From JABJOR01 sp965603075 (lineage in GTDB: Bacteria > Pseudomonadota > Alphaproteobacteria > Rhodospirillales > Casp-alpha2): DNA of 62,776 nt. The stretch is taken from contig CBFDBO010000018.1 in the NCBI GenBank assembly GCA_965603075.1, forward strand, positions 1 to 62,776, read 5' to 3'. This document shows, in pieces, positions 45,001 to 51,141 of the stretch (positions within the stretch are counted from its first letter, which is position 1; the number at the start of each line of letters is the position of its first letter). The translations under genes were made by a program, and so were the position numbers. Under the pieces are notes generated by a model, which worked only from the letters and a program-made list of their open reading frames with translations, was not told the DNA's origin and made no database searches.

Positions 45001-45883
45001 ACGCTGTATCGATACGACCAATGATACGGGTAATAATATCACGGTGCAGTCGTATGATTGCAATGACCAGTTCCTCCGGCAGCGTTTCCTCGTGAATGAA
45101 ATGATGGAAGAAGATGGCGTTATTGGGTTTCAGCTCATAAATGAAAAAAGTGAACGCTGTCTAAAAATTCCAACCCCGCTGAATAAGGATGGAACTGATC
45201 TGGTGCAATCCAATTGTGCAAGTACCGCTGCCGGAGATCGCAATCAGATATGGTTTGAAAAACCAAAAGGCGATGGTTTCGTATCATTATTGGCTTTCCA
45301 CAATTCTAAGTGCCTTGATTTGGAAGGTGGTAAATTGCCAAATGGTTCAAAATTCCAGCAGTGGAAATGTGGTGAAGGCGACAACCAGTTGTTTAGCGTT
45401 GAAGAAGCCCCGGAACTAAAAGAAATTATTCTAAGTGATATTGCGAAGGTAGAAGTAGGCTCGGTTGTGAAGTTTGCTAGTGTCGTAGCTAAAAAATGTA
45501 TTACGAGCAGAGACGCTGGCGGCGCAATTAAAACACAGACATGCAGTCTGGGTTCAGATAACCAGAAGTTTAAAGTAACAAAAAAAGTAGATGGGAATTG
45601 GTTACAATTTGCGAGTGTCGAAACACCTGACAAATGTCTGACCACTGTCGATGCTGAAAACGGCAAGGACCTTGTCGCTACTAGTTGCGTAAGCACCGCT
45701 AAGCCCGCTAGAAAAAAACAATTATGGCAAGTCCAGATGGCTGGAAACGTATTCCTGCTCAAAAATAGGGGTAGTGGTAAATGTCTAGACCTTGAAGGGG
45801 GAGGGACAGCTAATAACACGCCTCTACAACAATGGACCTGCGATCCACAACAAAAAAATCAATGGCTTGGGCTCATAAATTAG
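42077..45883 (+). CDS. Exported multidomain protein with two C-terminal ricin-type beta-trefoil lectin domains
   Basis: A 1268-aa protein from the ATG at 42077, which has AGGGA 8 nt upstream; an upstream ATG at 42023 lies in the operator region. Signal peptide with hydrophobic core about 13-30 and cleavage near ASA-T. Residues about 40-600 are beta-rich and resemble no family I can name. Residues about 620-775 are long helices (coiled coil) with a cysteine-rich turn. From about 965 to the end are two ricin B beta-trefoils with repeated CLDLEGG, NGxxxQQWxC and NQxW-type signatures; the Asp-Gln-Trp pattern suggests active sugar binding. First gene of a three-gene operon (6-nt gap to the next). 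A surface or secreted lectin is likely. Confidence 0.82.
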   Translation: MVKGSTGAIQAILKGGILLILLVGMFTLIKSEPASATTEIPLENALGLAKKEGALKRGQLTNLMKVLKEFPKLKDLKLTDVEMVKTLLIGTTSYNDKLFKLIAFSKGPKKTFIALKPEVPMTFGFLFPEHKNNETLKNLEMFEQIELYTTKAANIPSTALPDAAKAILNSFFPAGRYEINLKPEANLFAKIDMTKSGDKVKKMNGFFGLKEETAFQIKGTYKGLMSKTSLPPFMQLTGYFPEAKVKMGSEKKSELTTQMALHLNLGLYVSPSLKTVASASGKLEIGVTGLTKFKIGQQTLDVSLEGAVNAEARTVSDPNDFLKVVELGPLKIARMVGFKATMRMAGDAPWEKAFGIPWLTIENYLVRFGVQGPKVYGGIAGTTTVGEKTVEIAAIASPTGIPEKIRLFVDDGPNKVGSLSVKDFASIFNLISRGATGKDGLSKSIIETLPDTLKVEGQAKGLGPIIDIDAETASVEVQGKLTYRGTEIADVRQGTINLEDGVFIDADAEGLTLGPITLDGTLVAIINSDTQSITMIGDKKTAGIKTSTTTTIARNKLSFATTLDANAALQADYEIIANIAKDSTKPKDMTFGIEGNVSSNLSQWVAETGVQKVQEGLDSLNLEDALAAVITAQEKVDTLQGQIDARKAVVEAGQESNDQALENANAKIAELNNTITLLDDRIDGFKDRVAECNQYKALRKTACKASRQPAVDWANTRRGSVIAAREIAQSLVTAIQNGLAIIPAELDPQLASLYAAKESASAALFIAEKSIEGADKLGDFTTKLIASISNIDFVSIEEGHIAGYIGKGGDEFENPFELDLALNLFGKDLQTQITYSPDQKEALVKHATYMATGVSIMAIDGKDFLSKLVPNKAMSTLENKFLVLSGEREKALKDLIAASKSSITAKTSSFDDYVLKIIRDRNNIKGAEGATEIAAIKDGIADEKEADRLSFITKLLSLQTIKHGMMVTIKSKKSGRCIDTTNDTGNNITVQSYDCNDQFLRQRFLVNEMMEEDGVIGFQLINEKSERCLKIPTPLNKDGTDLVQSNCASTAAGDRNQIWFEKPKGDGFVSLLAFHNSKCLDLEGGKLPNGSKFQQWKCGEGDNQLFSVEEAPELKEIILSDIAKVEVGSVVKFASVVAKKCITSRDAGGAIKTQTCSLGSDNQKFKVTKKVDGNWLQFASVETPDKCLTTVDAENGKDLVATSCVSTAKPARKKQLWQVQMAGNVFLLKNRGSGKCLDLEGGGTANNTPLQQWTCDPQQKNQWLGLIN

Positions 45884-45889
45884 GGATAG

Positions 45890-47749
45890 ATGATGATAAT
45901 GATTAACCGACGGCGGGGAACCGCCAGTATGCGCAATATTATCGCTGGGGTCTGCCTGATCACCATTGCTGGTTGTCAGACAGTAGGGGACACAGGTGTT
46001 TGGAAGACCAGTTCATCACAGATGGTGAGCTTGCCGGAAACCAATGTTATGGCGTCGATATCGGTTGCAAGTATTGATACCGAAGCCAAAAAAATCGCGG
46101 CAGACGGTATTTCATTTCTTGATAAACATGATTACGTGCAGGCGATAGATGCTTTTAATAAAGCCTTGAAGCTGGATATCTCTAACACGTATCTGCATTT
46201 TTTAAATGGTCTTGCCTATCACATGCGCGCTAAGCGCGATGAGTCGCAATTTTATCCTTTGGCGATCAAGGGGTATGAAATGGCGTTGAAGTTTGATGGC
46301 TCAAACTGGTTGGCGCGTTATTATTTGGGGCTAATTTACATGGATCAGCGTAAATTTTCCTTGGCTCAGAACCACCTTGCTCAAGCTGTTCTGCACAAGA
46401 ATAATGATCCGGAAGTTTTATACCAACTTGCTGCAGCGTCCTATTATGCTTATGACCTTCGAACAGCCGAGGCAACACTATCCCACCTGCGCAGTTTGAA
46501 CCTTTCTGAAGATTGGAAGCGTAAGGTCCTGCGGGTTTCAGCGATCTCTAATGCGGCACTGAACCAGTCCCAACAGGCAGAAATTTTTAACGCCGAATAC
46601 CAATCCTTCGATCCGGTTTTGTCCAAGGCTGATAACCTTACAGCCCGCTTGGCAAGCTGGCAGAAAACCCATGAGGTTTCCCCTCTCATCCAACTCGCTC
46701 AATCTGAAGATGGGAATGAAGACAGTGAAGAGTACAATCAAAAGGGTGACGAGCCATTTATTGACTCGCAGATGGCTGTGGTTGAGGTAACAATCATCCG
46801 TACCGAAGAGGACATCAGCACATCAACCGGTATTAATCTACTATCCGGTTTGCAACTACAGTTCGGCGATATTGATGCAGGAACAGCGGGTTTCAGTATC
46901 GCCCGAAATTCCGTTCGCGATAATACGGGCGATAACGCCGACACCTCCAAGACCATTACGTCGTTAATCAGTATTCCGGCGATTACCTATTCTTTAAATA
47001 TCGCCAATGCACAAGATGGAAGGAATGAAGTGCTGGCCCGTCCAACATTGGTCGCCCGCTCAGGTCAGACATCAGAATTCTTCTCAGGTGTGGAGGTGGC
47101 CGCCGCCGCCACATCCGGTGGTGGAGGCGACTCGATCTCTATTGAAAAAGAAATCGGTGTCAGGTTGCTGGTTACGCCGGAATTCTTACCCGACAATGTT
47201 ATTTTATTAAATGTTGAAGCGGAACGAACCTTTTTGACACAGCCCAGTCGCTCCGTTGAGTTTGAATTTCGTCTTGATACATCAAAGACCACCGTCAATG
47301 CGAATGTGGCAATGAAGTTTGGTCAAACCTTAATACTGAGTGGTCTGAGCGAGAGGGAAACCGAAAACAACAATGATGGTGTACCGGTTTTACAAGATAT
47401 ACCCTTGGTAAAATATTTCTTCTCTCGCAAGACGACACGGGATTTCCGAAAATCAGTTCTGATCCTGATGACACCCCGAAAAACGCAATATCTCCATGAA
47501 TCCGATAAAGATCGCAACCGCCGGGTTATCAGAATGAATGATGAAGAAAAGTCCCGAGATTTATTGGAACGGAAATATTCTGACTGGTTTAATCCACTGC
47601 CAACGACCAGTGCAATTTTTGAACATCTTAAACTCAATAAGCTCTATCAGGAAGAATTCAGAACAGGCGACTTCCCCGTTCAGAAATGGAATACGTCCAA
47701 TACACATGGTCAGCGCCTGAGTGAGTTAGCTGAGATGTTTTATAAATAG
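45890..47749 (+). CDS. TPR-secretin outer-membrane lipoprotein
   Basis: A 619-aa protein with lipoprotein signal and lipobox ITIAGC (C29). About 60-225 are TPR-like helical repeats (AADGISFLDKHDYVQAIDAF, KGYEMALKFDGSNWLARYYLGL). About 290-535 form the GspD/PulD secretin domain: VVEVTIIRTEED, VLARPTLVARSGQTSEF, IGVRLLVTPEF, and VPVLQDIPLVKYFF with KSVLILMTPRK. An unusual C-terminal extension follows (about 540-619). The N0/N1/KH-like secretin N-domains are missing, replaced by TPRs. No other type II or III secretion, pilus or Tad genes are nearby. It probably forms an outer-membrane pore dedicated to its operon partners. Confidence 0.88.
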   Translation: MMIMINRRRGTASMRNIIAGVCLITIAGCQTVGDTGVWKTSSSQMVSLPETNVMASISVASIDTEAKKIAADGISFLDKHDYVQAIDAFNKALKLDISNTYLHFLNGLAYHMRAKRDESQFYPLAIKGYEMALKFDGSNWLARYYLGLIYMDQRKFSLAQNHLAQAVLHKNNDPEVLYQLAAASYYAYDLRTAEATLSHLRSLNLSEDWKRKVLRVSAISNAALNQSQQAEIFNAEYQSFDPVLSKADNLTARLASWQKTHEVSPLIQLAQSEDGNEDSEEYNQKGDEPFIDSQMAVVEVTIIRTEEDISTSTGINLLSGLQLQFGDIDAGTAGFSIARNSVRDNTGDNADTSKTITSLISIPAITYSLNIANAQDGRNEVLARPTLVARSGQTSEFFSGVEVAAAATSGGGGDSISIEKEIGVRLLVTPEFLPDNVILLNVEAERTFLTQPSRSVEFEFRLDTSKTTVNANVAMKFGQTLILSGLSERETENNNDGVPVLQDIPLVKYFFSRKTTRDFRKSVLILMTPRKTQYLHESDKDRNRRVIRMNDEEKSRDLLERKYSDWFNPLPTTSAIFEHLKLNKLYQEEFRTGDFPVQKWNTSNTHGQRLSELAEMFYK

Positions 47750-47778
47750 GGTCTTTGACTATAGCGCCGGAAATTATC

Positions 47779-50187
47779 ATGTATAAAATGCACAAAGCCA
47801 TCCGATATAAATTGATCGGATTGGCTCTTGCGTTTTGCTGGCTTTCTTTTCCTGTTGTTGCCCAAACTTTTACATTCGGTTCTGATGATCCCCTCATCTG
47901 GCAACAGGTTCGGGGCAATGCTGTTGATGTGGGTATCAGCCCTTCCGGTACGGTTTATGTGGTTTCCCGCACAGGGCGAATATGGCGTTGGGGCAGTGCT
48001 CTTGGGGAAGAATGGAAGACCATGTCGGGTCATGGATTTGTTCGTGTTGATAGCGACAGTTCAAACAAGCCCTGGGCAATCGATGAGAACGGTGAGGTTC
48101 GTTATTATAATGGGTTGTGGTGGGAAACCCGTGGCAAGGGTTTCATTGATATTGGGGCCGGCGGCAGAGGGGCCGTCTATGGTTTGGGGCTGAACGGTGA
48201 TATCTCTAAATGGAACAATAAAACCAGACAATTTGATTTTGTGCATGCCCGTTCTGGTCAACGCATCGACGTGGATAGAAACGGCCACCCTTGGGTTGTC
48301 TCTGACATAGGTTCTGTCTTGGCCTATGACGGTGAGAAATGGTCAGAATTACCCGGAACCGTCAGAGATATTTCTGTCGGACCGAGCGGAACAGCTTACG
48401 CCGTCACGGTAGAGGGCGCCCTGTTACGCTGGGACGTTGCAGGCAATGTTTGGGTTGGTGAAAAGAATAAGATAAATGCAACCGCGGTTTCAGTTGGCCC
48501 TAGTGGTAAACCCTGGGTTCTTTCATCAGAAGATAAAATTTATGCGACCTCTCTTTTTCTAAAGGAACGCGTGAAAGAGGAAGCGCTTAAATCAGATGGC
48601 AAAACAACGCCCCCAGAAGTTCCAGTAGAGACGCGCACCACTATAGTTCACCCTGCGACCATCACCGATACGTCACCCATAAAGTTCAGCCTTGTTTCAG
48701 GGTTTGGACGCGATATCGCAATCGGGGCAGATGGTCGTGTCTTTATCGTGCGGTCCGCCAGTTCTTCATTAGGGCTATACAGCAATTCCCGTAAGGCCTT
48801 TTTAGATTTCCCCGGTGAACTGTCCCGATTGGCTGCGTCCCTCGACGGCAGCCTATGGGGGGTCAACAATAAACAGGAAGTCTATCACCATGATGGCCAG
48901 GACTGGGACCAAGTCCTTGGTGTTGATGGCGTAGATATTGCTACGGGTTTTGGTGGCGAAGTCTTTGCGACAGATGATGATGAAATTATTTACAAGTATG
49001 ATGAAGGAAAAAATCGGTTTCGTCGTTATCCCGGCATTAAGGGCTCACGAATTGCCGTTGACGTCAAAGGCAACCCTTGGGTGATTAATTCGGCGGGGGT
49101 AATCAGGCGATGTGATGTAGATCCTTGCAAACGTACGGCTCATATTGGCCAAGACATTGCTATTGGTCCGGATGGGTCGGTGCTTTTGGTCGATGACGCG
49201 GGTAAAATTTATATATTTGATAGGGAAACAACAAAATGGGTAATGGTCCGTGGCGTTAAATTTTCGGCAACTTCAGTAGCCGTTGGCCCCAATGGAAGGC
49301 CGTGGGCCATTGCTGATGATGGGCAAGTCTATTCCTCTGCATTTTTTGAACGCGATGAAAAGAAAGATAATCTCATTGCTAATCAAACCAACGTAAGGAC
49401 AACCAGTTCAACTCAATCTATTTTTACATTTACTAAGAATATAAAATTTGAAGAGGCGGATGTTTCTGATTTGGGCGGCATTGACTTTCTTGATCTTGCC
49501 ATTGGAGCTGATGGGACAATCATCGCTATAGAATCAACATTTGATGGTAATCCGCCTCAAAAAGTCGTCGAATATAATCAACGAACAAACAAATTTGAAG
49601 AAGCCGACGATCAACCCACCGTCTTTGCAAATAGCGTTGCCGTTGACCCCGATGGGGAGATGTGGATCATCAACACCACCACGGCAGACGTGTATGAGCA
49701 AAAGGGCAGTAGTTTTAAAAAACGCACTGGATTGGTATCGGGGGGTGGTCGTGAGCCTGATATTGCGATCGGGGCAGACGGCACCATCTTTGCTCTGGAT
49801 ACCAATGGCTCTGTATATAAATACAATACAGGATCAAAAAAATTCAAACAATTTGTGTCCTCGGGTACCTATGACAAGATATCCGTTTCTGCATTCGGTG
49901 TTCCCTGGGTTGTTGATTCAAACAACATTATTTATCGATATGATGGGGATAGCTTTGAGAAACTCTCCGGCGTTAGTGATAAGGCTGTGGATATTGGGAT
50001 AGGCGCAGATGGTTCTGTTTTTATTGCTGCGAAGGATACCGGTGATTTAAAACGCTGGAATGACAGTAATCAGGATTTTGATGACTTATCAAATGGACAG
50101 GGTAACCGATTGACGGTCTCACCAGAAGGTCGACCTTGGTATATCAAATTCGGGGACACAACTAAAATTTTCATACCAAAGAATTAA
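47779..50187 (+). CDS. Exported tectonin-repeat protein, 18 blades in three six-blade groups
   Basis: An 802-aa protein from the ATG at 47779; a TTG at 47755 is less likely. Signal peptide with cleavage near VVA-Q. The rest is tectonin repeats of about 36 aa, each with a core like VSVGPSGKPWVLSSEDKIY. I count six blades in about 47895-48558, six in 48684-49348 and six in 49470-50184, separated by charged linkers (ERVKEEALKSDG; FFERDEKKDN). Blade six of groups one and two ends alike (IYATSLF, VYSSAFF), pointing to triplication of a six-blade unit. Tectonin propellers bind glycans such as LPS or methylated sugars. Third gene of the operon. Confidence 0.9.
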   Translation: MYKMHKAIRYKLIGLALAFCWLSFPVVAQTFTFGSDDPLIWQQVRGNAVDVGISPSGTVYVVSRTGRIWRWGSALGEEWKTMSGHGFVRVDSDSSNKPWAIDENGEVRYYNGLWWETRGKGFIDIGAGGRGAVYGLGLNGDISKWNNKTRQFDFVHARSGQRIDVDRNGHPWVVSDIGSVLAYDGEKWSELPGTVRDISVGPSGTAYAVTVEGALLRWDVAGNVWVGEKNKINATAVSVGPSGKPWVLSSEDKIYATSLFLKERVKEEALKSDGKTTPPEVPVETRTTIVHPATITDTSPIKFSLVSGFGRDIAIGADGRVFIVRSASSSLGLYSNSRKAFLDFPGELSRLAASLDGSLWGVNNKQEVYHHDGQDWDQVLGVDGVDIATGFGGEVFATDDDEIIYKYDEGKNRFRRYPGIKGSRIAVDVKGNPWVINSAGVIRRCDVDPCKRTAHIGQDIAIGPDGSVLLVDDAGKIYIFDRETTKWVMVRGVKFSATSVAVGPNGRPWAIADDGQVYSSAFFERDEKKDNLIANQTNVRTTSSTQSIFTFTKNIKFEEADVSDLGGIDFLDLAIGADGTIIAIESTFDGNPPQKVVEYNQRTNKFEEADDQPTVFANSVAVDPDGEMWIINTTTADVYEQKGSSFKKRTGLVSGGGREPDIAIGADGTIFALDTNGSVYKYNTGSKKFKQFVSSGTYDKISVSAFGVPWVVDSNNIIYRYDGDSFEKLSGVSDKAVDIGIGADGSVFIAAKDTGDLKRWNDSNQDFDDLSNGQGNRLTVSPEGRPWYIKFGDTTKIFIPKN

Positions 50188-50231
50188 AAAACGAATATCA
50201 ATTTTGTAGTATCCTCTTCCATGGTGCATTT

Positions 50232-50396
50232 ATGGTGAGCTTGGCAGTAAGAACTGACGGTAATGCAGGATTACCTAAACTGTATCAACCTCCGCCACGA
50301 GCAGACATCAAGGATTTACGGCAGCAAATCATGCGGGAGCAGAATGGGTGTTCATTCTCCCTCAAGCTAAACACTACCGAACAGGAAAGGCGCTGA
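50232..50396 (+). CDS. Small unrecognised ORF downstream of the tectonin gene
   Basis: A 54-codon frame (MVSLAVRTDGNAGLPKLYQP and on) in the 273-nt spacer between the tectonin gene and the convergent GntR gene. No ribosome site and no family recognised. The GC-richer, codon-like look suggests either a small gene or a degraded remnant; no other feature is seen in this spacer. Confidence 0.25.
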   Translation: MVSLAVRTDGNAGLPKLYQPPPRADIKDLRQQIMREQNGCSFSLKLNTTEQERR

Positions 50397-50460
50397 TGTG
50401 ATCCATCTGAATCTGTACGCTGATGCGTTCTTCCAAGCCTTTATAAACTGCATATTTTTG

Positions 50461-51141
50461 TTAACCTTTATTTAGCAGCGCTTCTTTGACCGTATCGCAT
50501 TTATTTTTTAAATGCTGCTTTAATATGATAGCAAGAGTTGCCCCATCACGGTTTTCCAGTGCTTCAAGAATTTCTTCATGTTCTTTAACTGCCTTAGACC
50601 ATCGCGCATCAGATGTGTTTGCCATGTATCGTGCGCGACGCATGCGTGCTTCAAGGCTGGAATGCATGGTCGCCAGTGTCTGATTATCGGCTGCTATCAA
50701 AATTCGTCCATGAATGGCCTGATTGAGCTGAAAGTATTCGGCAAGTTCACGGCGGCGGTAATGCAGGATCATCTGGAAATGTAAGGCTCTGATTTCAGCA
50801 AGCTGATTTTCGGTAATGTTTTGACACGCCATTTCTCCGGCAAGTGCTTCCAGTATTCCCATGATTGGAAACATTTCGTCTACATCGCTCGCCGTAATCT
50901 CGGAAACCGTTGCGCCGCGGTTTGGTGTCAGTACCACCAACCCTTCCGTGGCTAGTATGCGCATGGCTTCTCGCAAGGGTGTACGCGAAATTCCAAATCG
51001 TTCACAGAGAACTTTTTCAGGCAAACGTGCTCCAATAGCAAAATCGCCCTCAACAATCATCTTGCGTAGAATGGCAACGACTTCACCGTGGAGTAATGCT
51101 GGAGGACCGTTGTCTTGAAGTGTTTTATTCGTGATAGTCAT
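50461..51141 (-). CDS. GntR-family regulator, FadR/FCD subfamily
   Basis: A 226-aa protein with an N-terminal winged HTH (LCERFGISRTPLREAMRILATEG) and a C-terminal FCD all-helical ligand domain (about 95-220) with metal-binding histidines (H-bearing QAIHGRIL and KEHEEILEAL stretches). FCD members sense carboxylates such as lactate, glycolate or malonate. Its start lies inside the 3' end of the preceding dehydrogenase gene (17-nt overlap). It probably binds the GTATAC palindromes upstream of that gene. Confidence 0.93.
   Translation of the reverse strand: MTITNKTLQDNGPPALLHGEVVAILRKMIVEGDFAIGARLPEKVLCERFGISRTPLREAMRILATEGLVVLTPNRGATVSEITASDVDEMFPIMGILEALAGEMACQNITENQLAEIRALHFQMILHYRRRELAEYFQLNQAIHGRILIAADNQTLATMHSSLEARMRRARYMANTSDARWSKAVKEHEEILEALENRDGATLAIILKQHLKNKCDTVKEALLNKG

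Noticed and set aside
45244..45819. 191-codon minus-strand frame under the ricin domains
   Set aside because: Mirror of the repetitive lectin coding sequence; no family features and no promoter.
45890..47749. Secretin as evidence of a full type II secretion or Tad pilus locus
   Set aside because: No ATPase, inner-membrane platform or pseudopilin gene lies within the window.
48684..50184. Tectonin repeats considered as possible CRISPR-like or DNA-level repeats
   Set aside because: The repeats are conserved at the protein level with variable DNA and no constant spacer length; they are beta-propeller blades.
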